Below, piece by piece: positions 1 to 6,404 of a stretch of DNA of 9,495 nt. The DNA is from Actinomycetes bacterium. Its GTDB lineage: Bacteria > Actinomycetota > Acidimicrobiia > Acidimicrobiales > RAAP-2. Made by a program: the position numbers and the translations under genes. Each line of letters starts with the position of its first letter. Positions within the stretch are counted from its first letter, which is position 1. The DNA lies in the NCBI GenBank assembly GCA_021849435.1, contig JAJZSX010000066.1:1-9495 (forward strand), given 5' to 3'. The notes under the pieces are model-generated. The model was not told the DNA's origin, did not search any database, and was given only the letters and a program-made list of their open reading frames with translations.

Positions 1-30
1 GCGCGCGCGCTCACTCAATGCTCGCAGCAG

Positions 31-70
31 CGACGTGCGCCGGTCCCTGCCGGACCTGGCGCGACGCACG
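31..70 (-). terminator. GC-rich hairpin after the S51 peptidase gene
   Basis: Just past the stop codon of the minus-strand peptidase gene, GCGCCGGTCC (37-46) pairs with GGACC (52-56) and GGCGC (58-62). The loop is 5 nt and T57 is a single bulge. CGT (34-36) and ACG (64-66) can extend the stem. No T-run follows on the minus strand, so this would be a U-less terminator or an mRNA 3'-end stabiliser rather than a classical intrinsic terminator. The remaining bases at 1-30 begin with a short GC dinucleotide run and show nothing else. Confidence 0.45.
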
Positions 71-75
71 TAATC

Positions 76-801
76 TCACTTGACGCCAAGGCGCGTCTCG
101 ATGACGCCATCGCCAGTCCGTTCGACGCGGTAGGCGGCGGGACCGGTGTCGGGATCGACCTGCTGGTCGGCAACGACCCGCTCGAACTCGTCGTCGTGGT
201 ACCAGACGCCGACGTGGTCGTCCGTGGCGTAGGCCACCGGTGGGAGGACGCCTTCAGTGACCAAATGGTGCAGGAGCGGTCGGCGCTGGGGTTCGGAGTC
301 GTAGTGGACACCGTTCGCGTAGGGCACGAGCGCCAGTCCCGTATCGATCGCGCGCAACGTCGGTCCGAAGGAGTCGGTCGTGCCGCCGACGTGCCAGCAG
401 AGGCTGCCCGCCGAAACGCCGGCGAGGATGACGCCGGACTCCCAGGCCGCTCGCATCGCGTCGTCGACACCGTGCAGGCGCCAGAGTGAGAGCAGGTTCG
501 CGACCGACCCACCACCGACCCAGACGAGGTCGCTGCCCACGAGTCGCTCCTCGGGCGGGGCGGTCGGCTGTGGGAAGAGTCGCAGTTGGGTGACGTCACA
601 GCCGACGGCGTTGAAGCACTCGTAGAGCATCGCGTAGTACGCATCGGCGTCGCCGCTCGCGGTGAGTACTAGACAGATCCGAGGTCGCGAGGCGCCAGTA
701 GCGGCGAGTGCGTCGAGCAGCATGGCGCCGGGACGTACCGTCTGCTGGACGGGTCCGGCGATGAAGCCACCGGAGGTGGCGAGGATACGTCGATTGGTCA
801 T
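76..801 (-). CDS. Peptidase S51 family protein (peptidase E / cyanophycinase-like)
   Basis: This 241-aa cytosolic protein has the class-I glutamine-amidotransferase-like fold of family S51. That family contains alpha-aspartyl dipeptidase (PepE) and cyanophycinase, which use a serine nucleophile. What is visible: an N-terminal strand followed by SGGF (10-13), the WVGGGSVANLL segment (94-104), the nucleophile elbow GVSAGSLCW with Ser130 (128-136), and a conserved region LVPYANGVHYDSEP (158-171) in which His166 is the likely catalytic histidine. Length fits PepE-type members (about 230-240 aa). There is no signal peptide, so a secreted cyanophycinase is unlikely. The ATG at 801 is directly preceded by AGGGGG and has TAGAAC six bases further upstream, which suggests a leaderless or near-leaderless transcript. 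It diverges from the acyl-CoA dehydrogenase. The exact substrate (Asp-X dipeptides or another) cannot be read from sequence. Confidence 0.88.
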   Translation of the reverse strand: MTNRRILATSGGFIAGPVQQTVRPGAMLLDALAATGASRPRICLVLTASGDADAYYAMLYECFNAVGCDVTQLRLFPQPTAPPEERLVGSDLVWVGGGSVANLLSLWRLHGVDDAMRAAWESGVILAGVSAGSLCWHVGGTTDSFGPTLRAIDTGLALVPYANGVHYDSEPQRRPLLHHLVTEGVLPPVAYATDDHVGVWYHDDEFERVVADQQVDPDTGPAAYRVERTGDGVIETRLGVK

Positions 802-807
802 CCCCCT

Positions 808-813
808 GTTCTA
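808..813 (-). promoter_or_regulatory. Possible -10 element for the S51 peptidase gene
   Basis: Read on the minus strand, TAGAAC is followed by exactly six bases (AGGGGG) and then the ATG. This is the spacing expected for a leaderless transcript starting at or next to the start codon. The last base departs from the TANNNT pattern and I see no good -35. Alternatively AGGGGG could be a Shine-Dalgarno sequence, but it abuts the ATG with no spacing, which is poor for ribosome binding. Confidence 0.3.
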
Positions 814-833
814 GCCGTGGTGCTGCGGTTGCG

Positions 834-870
834 TAGGATGCCTGCAGCGAGACCTACACCTCGAGGAGGA
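834..870 (+). promoter_or_regulatory. -10 element and Shine-Dalgarno of the acyl-CoA dehydrogenase gene
   Basis: TAGGAT at 834-839 is a good actinobacterial -10 hexamer and would place the transcription start near 846. The -35 region around 810-815 is poor. GAGGAGGA at 863-870 is a strong Shine-Dalgarno ending two bases before the ATG at 873 and fixes that start. In contrast to the leaderless genes of the window, this one has a short leader with a clear ribosome binding site. Confidence 0.5.
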
Positions 871-872
871 CT

Positions 873-2069
873 ATGACGGGCGTGGTAACCATCGACGAGC
901 GCATCGACCACCTGCTTGAGGAGTTCCCGCCTTCTTCGACCGACGCCGTCACCTTCCTCGGCGCGCAGTTCGACCGAGGACTCGCGTGGGCACACTTCCC
1001 CGAGGGCGACGGGGGGATCGGGGGCACACCGGCCGATCACTTGCGTGTGCTGCAGCGGCTCGCGCGCGCCGGGGCCCCGTCCGCGGCGAACCGCAACGTC
1101 ATCGGCTACGGCATGGTCGCGCCGACCCTAGTCGTGCACGGCACTGAGGAGCAGCGCCGTCGCTACTTACGCCCCCTGTTCACCGGCGAGGAGATCTGGT
1201 GCCAGTTGTTCTCCGAGCCCGGTGCGGGCAGTGACGTCGCGGCGTTGTCGACCCGCGCCGTGCGAGATGGTGACGAGTGGCGCATCGATGGTCAGAAGGT
1301 CTGGACCACGCTCGCGCACGTTTCCGCCTTCGGACTGCTGATCGCTCGTACCGATCCCGATGTCACCAAGCACCGCGGGATGACCGCGTTCCTCGTGGAC
1401 ATGCGCGCCGCAGGCGTCGAGGTGCGCCCGCTCTACCAGATCACCGGCGAGGCGGAGTTCAACGAGTGCTTCTTTAATGACGCGCGAGTCGCTGACGACC
1501 AGCGATTGGGTGACGTGGGTGACGGTTGGCGAGTCGCACTGACGACGTTGATGAACGAGCGGGTCTCCATCGGTGGGACGGTGCCCTCGCGTGGGTCGGG
1601 ACTCATTGGCGAGGCCGTTTCCATCTGGCAGGACCGATGGTCTGCGCGTACGGACCGTCACGCCCAGGCGATGCGCAGCGAGTTGTTGGCCGCCTGGGTG
1701 CGCAACGAGGTCGCTCGACTCACCAACTGGCGCGCGAGCGATCTGCGGCGCGCTGGCACCCCCGGTCCCGAGGGTTCGGCGGCGAAGCTCGTTTTCGCCG
1801 AGGAGAACCAGCGCACGAGTGCGCTCTGTGTCGACCTGCTCGGCGCCGACGGCATGCTGTATGGCTCGACCTACCCGTTGGTGCGACCGACCGAGTCAGC
1901 GTTCAACAGCGCCGACCCGCGTAAGGCCTTCCTTCGGATGCGCGCGAATTCAATCGAAGGTGGAACGAGCGAGGTCATGCGCAACATCATCGGCGAGCGC
2001 GTGCTCGGGCTCCCCGGCGAGCCGCGGGTGGACAAGGACTTAGCCTGGAAAGACGTACCGCGCAGTTAG
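873..2069 (+). CDS. Acyl-CoA dehydrogenase family protein (FadE-type)
   Basis: This 398-aa FAD-dependent enzyme introduces a trans-2,3 double bond into an acyl-CoA, the first step of beta-oxidation or of a related acid or sterol side-chain degradation. Visible motifs in order: an N-terminal helical domain with RNVIGYGMVAPTLVVHGTEEQ (74-94), the FAD/substrate-binding signature QLFSEPGAGSD (111-121), VWTTLAHVS (143-151), the middle beta-domain RGMTAFLVDM (168-177), and the C-terminal signature SIEGGTSEVMRNIIGERVLG (360-379). Glu362 occupies the position of the catalytic glutamate of medium-chain dehydrogenases (the E of the YEGTSQ-type motif), so the enzyme looks active. Length is normal. The gene stands alone on the plus strand: its stop codon overlaps that of the convergent hydrolase gene, leaving no room for a terminator between them. 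Chain length and substrate class cannot be assigned. A notable G-run encodes DGGIGG (46-51). Confidence 0.93.
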   Translation: MTGVVTIDERIDHLLEEFPPSSTDAVTFLGAQFDRGLAWAHFPEGDGGIGGTPADHLRVLQRLARAGAPSAANRNVIGYGMVAPTLVVHGTEEQRRRYLRPLFTGEEIWCQLFSEPGAGSDVAALSTRAVRDGDEWRIDGQKVWTTLAHVSAFGLLIARTDPDVTKHRGMTAFLVDMRAAGVEVRPLYQITGEAEFNECFFNDARVADDQRLGDVGDGWRVALTTLMNERVSIGGTVPSRGSGLIGEAVSIWQDRWSARTDRHAQAMRSELLAAWVRNEVARLTNWRASDLRRAGTPGPEGSAAKLVFAEENQRTSALCVDLLGADGMLYGSTYPLVRPTESAFNSADPRKAFLRMRANSIEGGTSEVMRNIIGERVLGLPGEPRVDKDLAWKDVPRS

Positions 2070-2773
2070 GCGCGCGCTACGAGCTTTTCAGCGAAGAATT
2101 GGTACGTGCGCGATGTGGCGTCTTGAGCGGCGGCCTCGTTGAACACCGCCGGTCGGCCGTCACAGTTGAACCCGTGCTCCGCGTCGGCGTACCGGACGAT
2201 TTCGGCGCCGTAGGGCGACGTGCTCGTAGCGACGCGAAGTGCCTCCACCTGCTCGACGGGGATCCCCTTGTCGAGGTCACCGTAGAAGCCCATCCACGCA
2301 CAGGTGAGGTCCCCGGCGAGTTCCAGTAGCGATGGCAGGCCGAAGCGCCCCGTCTCGACGCCGCCTCCGTAGAACGTGACGCCGGCGCCGACCACCCCCA
2401 ACGTCGCGGCGTAGAACGCCACCGAGCCACCCATGCAGTAACCGACGACGCCAGTACCGCCGGCCTCGTAGCCCGCGTCGGCGAGGAACTGGCTCGCCGC
2501 CAACAGGTCGTCAGTCAACCCGTCGCGCGTGAGCGACCCGACGGCGGCCATGGCGTCGGGGAACTGGTCGTAGGGGATCTCTGGCGAGCCGATCCGGTGG
2601 AACAGCTCCGGCGCCACGGCGTAGTAGCCCTGGTCGGCGAACCGTTGGGTTACCGACCGGATGTGGTCGTTAACGCCGAAGGCCTCCTGAAGCACGAGAA
2701 CGGCACGCGGTGCCGTGATCTCGCCGGCAACCTGAATCGGTGTGCCTGACGCCAAGACGTGACGGGTGGTCAT
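2066..2773 (-). CDS. Dienelactone hydrolase family protein
   Basis: This 235-aa alpha/beta-hydrolase belongs to the dienelactone hydrolase (carboxymethylenebutenolidase) family. The classical enzyme opens dienelactone to maleylacetate in chloroaromatic degradation, but many members act on other esters or lactones. All expected residues are present: QEAFGVN (29-35), with Glu30 at the position that polarises the nucleophile; the cysteine nucleophile elbow GYCMGG (Cys113, 111-116); the acid Asp168 in GDLDKGIP (165-172); and His200 in EHGFNCDGR (199-207). Length is normal. The ATG at 2773 overlaps the stop of the upstream DsbA-like gene as ATGA, so it is probably translationally coupled; AAGGGA lies 11 bases upstream as a weak ribosome site. 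It is the last gene of the five-gene operon and converges on the acyl-CoA dehydrogenase. Nothing nearby suggests an aromatic degradation pathway, so the substrate is unknown. Confidence 0.93.
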   Translation of the reverse strand: MTTRHVLASGTPIQVAGEITAPRAVLVLQEAFGVNDHIRSVTQRFADQGYYAVAPELFHRIGSPEIPYDQFPDAMAAVGSLTRDGLTDDLLAASQFLADAGYEAGGTGVVGYCMGGSVAFYAATLGVVGAGVTFYGGGVETGRFGLPSLLELAGDLTCAWMGFYGDLDKGIPVEQVEALRVATSTSPYGAEIVRYADAEHGFNCDGRPAVFNEAAAQDATSRTYQFFAEKLVARA

Positions 2774-3372
2774 GAGAAGTCTGGTCCCTTCGTTCGACTG
2801 CGCTTGAGTTCGAAGAACCCCGGTGTCGCGGCGACGGCGATAACGCCGTCATAGAGACGCCCGGCGTTTTCGCCCTTGGGGGCCGGTGTGACGACAGGCC
2901 CGAAGAAGGCGACGTCACCGACGTGGATGACCGGCGTGCCGACGTCGAGACCGACGGGGTCCATGCCTTGGTGGTGACTGGCGCGAAGCAAGTCGTCGTA
3001 CGTGGTGACCGAGCCCGCCTCAGCAAGATCGGCTTCGAGTCCAACGTCGGCCAAGGACTCCGCGATGATTGTGGTCACGTCGTCGATGCCGCCGACGTGC
3101 CGTCGACGACCCATCGCGCTGTAGAGCGGCTCGACGACGGCGTTGCCGTGGCGCTGTTCGGCGGCGATCAGCACGCGGACCGGTGACCACGCATGGGCGA
3201 GGAACTCCTGGTATTCCGCACTGAGATCGCGGCCCTCGTTGAGGACGGCGAGGCTCATCACGTGAAAGCGAACATCGAGGTCTCGTACGGACGCGGCCTC
3301 GAGTAGCCAACGCGAGGTCATCCACGCCCAGGGGCACAGGGGATCGACCCAGAGGTCTACGGGCTGGGTCAT
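2770..3372 (-). CDS. DsbA-family protein, mycothiol-dependent nitroreductase Rv2466c type
   Basis: This 200-aa thioredoxin-fold protein with a DsbA-type helical insertion resembles the M. tuberculosis mycothiol-dependent nitroreductase Rv2466c along its whole length. Matching stretches include DPLCPWAW (10-17), TSRW (19-22), FHVMSLAVLNE (36-46), IAAEQ (69-73), the cis-proline region DVGTPVIHV (143-151), FFGPV (156-160) and the C-terminal FFELKRTRT-like end. The known family member reduces substrates with mycothiol and activates nitro-prodrugs. Here the active site is CPWA: Cys13 is the only cysteine in the protein and the resolving cysteine is absent, so a monothiol, mycothiol-linked mechanism is likely. 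The frame is open to 3633, but the ATG at 3372 is chosen because it aligns with the family start, has GAGGAG five bases upstream and overlaps the preceding peptidase stop as ATGA. There is no signal peptide, so it is cytosolic. Confidence 0.92.
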   Translation of the reverse strand: MTQPVDLWVDPLCPWAWMTSRWLLEAASVRDLDVRFHVMSLAVLNEGRDLSAEYQEFLAHAWSPVRVLIAAEQRHGNAVVEPLYSAMGRRRHVGGIDDVTTIIAESLADVGLEADLAEAGSVTTYDDLLRASHHQGMDPVGLDVGTPVIHVGDVAFFGPVVTPAPKGENAGRLYDGVIAVAATPGFFELKRSRTKGPDFS

Positions 3373-4775
3373 ACGTGCTCCTCGGCGTGGACGTATGCCT
3401 CGAGCACAGTCGAAACCACGTTCGTTACCCGTACCGCTGTCGGTAGGTCGAGCATTTCGTCGATGCCGTGCGCGTTGGAGTGCGGTCCGAGGACCCCCGT
3501 GGCGACGAACTGGACACCGGGGTAGCGGCGACCGAGGGAGGCGAGGAACGGGATCGAGCCGCCCTCGCCCGTGAAAGCGGCTTCTCGACCGAAGGCGTCG
3601 GTCGAAGCACGATTCAGCGCGTCGCTCAGCCACGGCTCGAGCGCCGGCGCCACCCAGCCCTGGGCCGTGTTGGTTCCGCGCAACGAGATCTGCGCACCCT
3701 CAGGGGTGTTGGTCAGTAGGGTCCGTTCGATAGCGGCGTACACGTCGAGGGGATCGACGGTGGGAGGAAGTCGCATGGAGAGCACCGCGGTCGTCTGTGG
3801 GCGCACGACATTGCCCGCGATCGCCGGATCGGGTGCACCACCGAGTCCGATGATTGAAAGGGCCGGGTGCCACGTTTGTAGCACGATGCGCTCGGCGGGC
3901 GAGTCACCCATCAGCTCAACCCCGGGAAGGGTCGGCATCTCGGCGGCGAGCACGTCGCCGAACTCGTCGGCCAGGGTCTTAGCAGCGCTGTGTACGGCGT
4001 CGGGGATTGGGGCGTTGGCTTCGGGGAGCAGCACCGTACCAGTGGATGCGTCTTCGATGCGATCGAGAAGTTGGCGCAGGACCCGAAACGACGATGGGAC
4101 CACGCCGCTCGCGCTGCCACTGTGCACGCCACGCTCGAGTACGCCCACGCGCACTTCGGTGTTCACGAGCCCGCGCAAGGAGGTCGTCACCCAGAGCCGG
4201 TCGTAGCTGAGTGCGCCCGAGTCGAGGCATACGAGCAGGCGTACGTCGCCGAGGGTGTCCGCCAAATCGTCGAGGTAGGCCTCCAAGTCCTCGCTGCCGC
4301 TCTCCTCGCTGGCCTCGATCACGATGACGATCCGCGGGTGGGCAACGCCGTCATTCTCGAGTGCGGCGATGGCGAGGCCGGCGCTGAACGTCGAATAGCC
4401 GTCATCGGAGATTCCACGCGCGTAGACCTGATCGCCGCGACGGACCGGCACAAAGGGGTCCAGTCCGGCAGACCAATCGCCGAGCGGTGGTTGTTTGTCG
4501 AGATGGCCGTAGAGGATCACCGTTCCGTCGACGGGGGCAGTGGCCTCGACGACAGCCGTGATCAACGGGGTTCGACCATCGAGGTGATGGACCTGAACCG
4601 TGGCGCGGGGAAGGGTGGTTGTGAGCCAGTCGGCGAGCAAAGTTGCCGCTCGGTCGAGCTCGCCGTTGACTGCCCATGACTCATCGAAGGACGGTGAGAG
4701 ACAGGGGATCGTTGCATAGTCGAGGAGCGTTGGCAGCGCTAAACGCTCGAATTCCTGAAGGGTGAGTGCGGGCAC
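3369..4775 (-). CDS. M20-family zinc metallopeptidase (dipeptidase-like)
   Basis: This 468-aa protein belongs to the M20 di-zinc aminoacylase/carboxypeptidase clan and is most like dipeptidases of the carnosinase/DapE type. Metal and catalytic positions are visible: His91 and Asp93 in YGHLDKQP (89-96), bridging Asp124 in RGISDDG (120-126), catalytic Glu157 and ligand Glu158 in EASEESGS (154-161), Asp185 in CLDSGA (183-188), and His432 near the end in GPHSNAHG (430-437). His218 in GVHSGSASG (216-224) marks the lid/dimerisation domain that supplies a histidine to the neighbouring active site. Length is normal for dipeptidases. There is no signal sequence, so it is cytosolic and probably recycles peptides. 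The start is GTG at 4775, ten bases after the glycosylase stop. No clear Shine-Dalgarno is visible, which suggests translational coupling. It overlaps the following DsbA-like gene by 4 bp. Confidence 0.93.
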   Translation of the reverse strand: MPALTLQEFERLALPTLLDYATIPCLSPSFDESWAVNGELDRAATLLADWLTTTLPRATVQVHHLDGRTPLITAVVEATAPVDGTVILYGHLDKQPPLGDWSAGLDPFVPVRRGDQVYARGISDDGYSTFSAGLAIAALENDGVAHPRIVIVIEASEESGSEDLEAYLDDLADTLGDVRLLVCLDSGALSYDRLWVTTSLRGLVNTEVRVGVLERGVHSGSASGVVPSSFRVLRQLLDRIEDASTGTVLLPEANAPIPDAVHSAAKTLADEFGDVLAAEMPTLPGVELMGDSPAERIVLQTWHPALSIIGLGGAPDPAIAGNVVRPQTTAVLSMRLPPTVDPLDVYAAIERTLLTNTPEGAQISLRGTNTAQGWVAPALEPWLSDALNRASTDAFGREAAFTGEGGSIPFLASLGRRYPGVQFVATGVLGPHSNAHGIDEMLDLPTAVRVTNVVSTVLEAYVHAEEHV

Positions 4776-4785
4776 GCAGACGAGG

Positions 4786-5412
4786 TTAGCGGTCGGTTAC
4801 GGGACCGTCGACCACGCGCCAACAGTAATGAGCGACCGAGGAGCGAAAACCCTCAAAGGCCGTACCGGCGTCTCGCAAGGAGCGCTCAGCGATTATCTCG
4901 TCGAGTCCGTGCAATTGGCTCCAACCGTTTCGAACACCGAAGTCACCGGCCGGCCAGACGTCTCGCCGCGCCAACGTGAACATGAGGTACATCTGCGCCG
5001 TCCAAGGACCGATCCCGCGTACCGCCGTTACCTCTCGGATGATCTCGTGATCGCTCATGTAGCCGTGCCGCTCGAGTCGGATCCGTCCGTCGTGGACGTG
5101 TCCGGCCAGTTCGATCATCGCCTCGGCTTTAGCTCGTGAGAGCCCGGCCGATCGCAGACTTGCGACGTCCATCGTGAGCAACGTGTCTACCGTAGCGTTA
5201 CCGTCCAGGACCTCCAGGACGCGACGATGGATTGTGGTCGCCGCCGCGGTCGCCAGTAGTTGGAAGCTGATCGAGCGCACGAGGCTGGCAAAACGATCAC
5301 TCATCGGCGCGGGCCGGGGGGACGGCGGTGGGCCCACGGTGCGTACCAATTCTCGGAACGCCGGATCCTTTACCGCGATCAAGCGTGCGATTTCATGGCG
5401 GTCTAATTGCAC
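4786..5412 (-). CDS. AlkA-like DNA-3-methyladenine glycosylase (HhH-GPD)
   Basis: This base-excision repair enzyme of the helix-hairpin-helix GPD superfamily is expected to remove alkylated purines such as 3-methyladenine. Numbered from the chosen GTG start (208 aa): SISFQLLATAAATTIHRR (47-64) corresponds to the helix rich in conserved residues, AGLSRAKAEAM (89-99) follows, the helix-hairpin-helix is VRGIGPWTAQMY (131-142), and the catalytic aspartate is Asp157 in PAGDFGVRNG (154-163). A C-terminal RSSVAHYCWRVVD segment is typical. It lacks the extra N-terminal domain of E. coli AlkA and so is a compact form. The frame also offers TTG at 5418, but AAAGG ends directly against that codon. From GTG 5412 the same AAAGG lies six bases away, so GTG is preferred. 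That AAAGG overlaps the lysR stop codon, which points to translational coupling. Confidence 0.9.
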   Translation of the reverse strand: MQLDRHEIARLIAVKDPAFRELVRTVGPPPSPRPAPMSDRFASLVRSISFQLLATAAATTIHRRVLEVLDGNATVDTLLTMDVASLRSAGLSRAKAEAMIELAGHVHDGRIRLERHGYMSDHEIIREVTAVRGIGPWTAQMYLMFTLARRDVWPAGDFGVRNGWSQLHGLDEIIAERSLRDAGTAFEGFRSSVAHYCWRVVDGPVTDR

Positions 5413-5421
5413 GGTCAACCT

Positions 5422-6330
5422 TTACGACGGAACGAACACGTTGTCAGGAACGTTCGCTGTTCGTACGACCTCTTGGAGCAGTGCGTGGATCGCTCGCACC
5501 GGGGCGGCCGGAAACCCGAACCGTCGACTAACGAGGCTGACCCTTCGCCGAGCGATGCCTTCGACGTGTACGGCGACGAAGTTATCTCGAAGGTGCTGCG
5601 ACAGCATGGTGGCCGGCAGGATCGACGGTCCGTAACCGTCAAAGGTGAGTGACGCGATCGTGCGCAACCCGTCCAACTCGATGATCGGCTGCAGGGTCAC
5701 TCCGTGGGCCACGGCGGCCTCGTCGATCTCTCGACGCAGCGGTGTCCCCTGGAGGGGCAGCAGGAGCGGCAGGGTGGCGAGCGTAGCGAAGTCCACGCTG
5801 CGCTGGGCGGCGAGCGCGTGCCCGCGGGGCACAATCAACACCAGGTCTTCGCTGAACAGGTCGACGTCGGTGAGTTCGGGTGTGAAGACGGGCCACGCGA
5901 GCACGGCCAGGTCGAGTTGCCCATTGACGACACGGGGTTCGAGCGCCGAATTCGTTCCTTCGCTGATCCGAATCGCGATGTGGGCGAACGAGCGGCGCTG
6001 GGCTTCGATGAGCAGGGGCACAATCCATCGTCCCGCCGTGCCAATCATTCCGAGATTGACTTCGCCGCGGATGTCGGCGTTCAACTCGGACACGTCTGCG
6101 GCGATCGCGTTAAGTTCGATGAGGATGCGCCGTGCTCGGTGCAGGACCACGGAACCAGATTCGGTGATCGAACCCGTGGAACGGTCCACCAGTTCCGAGC
6201 CGAGCTCGGATTCGAGTCGGGCGATCCGGTTCGAGATGTTGGACTGGACGGTGCCGAGCGCGTCGGCGGCACTCGAGAAGGTTCCATGATCGGCGATGCC
6301 GACGAGGGCCTCCAGTTGACGAATCTCCAC
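5422..6330 (-). CDS. LysR-type transcriptional regulator
   Basis: From the GTG at 6330 this is a 302-aa LysR-family regulator of normal length. It has an N-terminal winged helix-turn-helix (about residues 3-62, with RQLEALVGIADHGTFSSAA, TVQSNISNRIARLESELG and LVDRSTGSITESG) and a substrate-binding effector domain (about 90-290, starting RGEVNLGMIGTAG and including DLVLIVPRGHALA). The frame is open to ATGs at 6363 and 6384, but these would add residues with no family counterpart and would place the TATAAT box inside the coding region. GTG 6330 gives the classic LysR beginning and sits six bases after that box, so the mRNA is probably leaderless. The gene heads the operon and is divergent from the small RNA promoter, the arrangement typical for a LysR target. 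The inducer is unknown. Confidence 0.92.
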   Translation of the reverse strand: MEIRQLEALVGIADHGTFSSAADALGTVQSNISNRIARLESELGSELVDRSTGSITESGSVVLHRARRILIELNAIAADVSELNADIRGEVNLGMIGTAGRWIVPLLIEAQRRSFAHIAIRISEGTNSALEPRVVNGQLDLAVLAWPVFTPELTDVDLFSEDLVLIVPRGHALAAQRSVDFATLATLPLLLPLQGTPLRREIDEAAVAHGVTLQPIIELDGLRTIASLTFDGYGPSILPATMLSQHLRDNFVAVHVEGIARRRVSLVSRRFGFPAAPVRAIHALLQEVVRTANVPDNVFVPS

Positions 6331-6336
6331 GTATCG

Positions 6337-6342
6337 ATTATA
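6337..6342 (-). promoter_or_regulatory. Leaderless promoter (-10 TATAAT) of the lysR operon
   Basis: Read on the minus strand, a perfect TATAAT is followed by CGATAC and then the GTG start, so transcription should begin at or one base from the initiation codon. This is the usual geometry of actinobacterial leaderless genes. No Shine-Dalgarno precedes the GTG, which agrees. The -35 region (about 6360-6365) is weak, suggesting activator dependence or autoregulation. Confidence 0.65.
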
Positions 6343-6344
6343 GA

Positions 6345-6376
6345 GATAGCAGGTATCCCTCATATCATGTTGATGA
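6345..6376. promoter_or_regulatory. Candidate LysR operator dyads between two back-to-back promoters
   Basis: GATAGCAGGTATC (6345-6357) is a GATA-N5-TATC dyad, and it extends imperfectly to GAGATA-N5-TATCCC. TCATGTTGATGA (6365-6376) is a perfect TCAT-N4-ATGA dyad overlapping the -35 of the small RNA promoter. The tetramer TATC recurs at 6332, 6354 and 6363, with GATA at 6345, so GATA/TATC units from 6345 onward repeat every 9 bp. A T-N11-A frame exists at 6365-6377. LysR regulators usually bind such interrupted dyads upstream of divergent targets. That this regulator binds here is inference. Confidence 0.4.
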
Positions 6377-6398
6377 ATGGCCATCGGGTTGGCATACT
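6370..6398 (+). promoter_or_regulatory. Promoter of the 6C-like small RNA
   Basis: TTGATG (6370-6375) and CATACT (6393-6398) are separated by 17 bp, a good sigma-A-type pair. The start would be about A6405, shortly before the first stem of the small RNA. The -35 lies next to the -35 region of the opposing lysR promoter, so the two promoters stand back to back and could be co-regulated. Confidence 0.55.
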
Positions 6399-6404
6399 GG
6401 TCTC

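Noticed and set aside
1..10. GC dinucleotide run as a functional repeat
   Set aside because: Only five units at the window edge; common by chance in GC-rich DNA.
3373..3633. N-terminal extension of the DsbA-like protein to 287 aa
   Set aside because: The added residues are arginine-rich antisense of the M20 gene. The family begins at the ATG at 3372, which has GAGGAG five bases upstream and the ATGA overlap.
3990..4679. 229-aa plus-strand frame opposite the M20 gene
   Set aside because: The M20 frame has all metal-ligand motifs in order. The opposite frame has no recognisable domain and arises from high GC third positions.
6331..6384. Longer LysR protein starting at ATG 6384 or 6363
   Set aside because: The extension lacks family similarity and would include the TATAAT promoter box. 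GTG 6330 gives the canonical LysR N-terminus.
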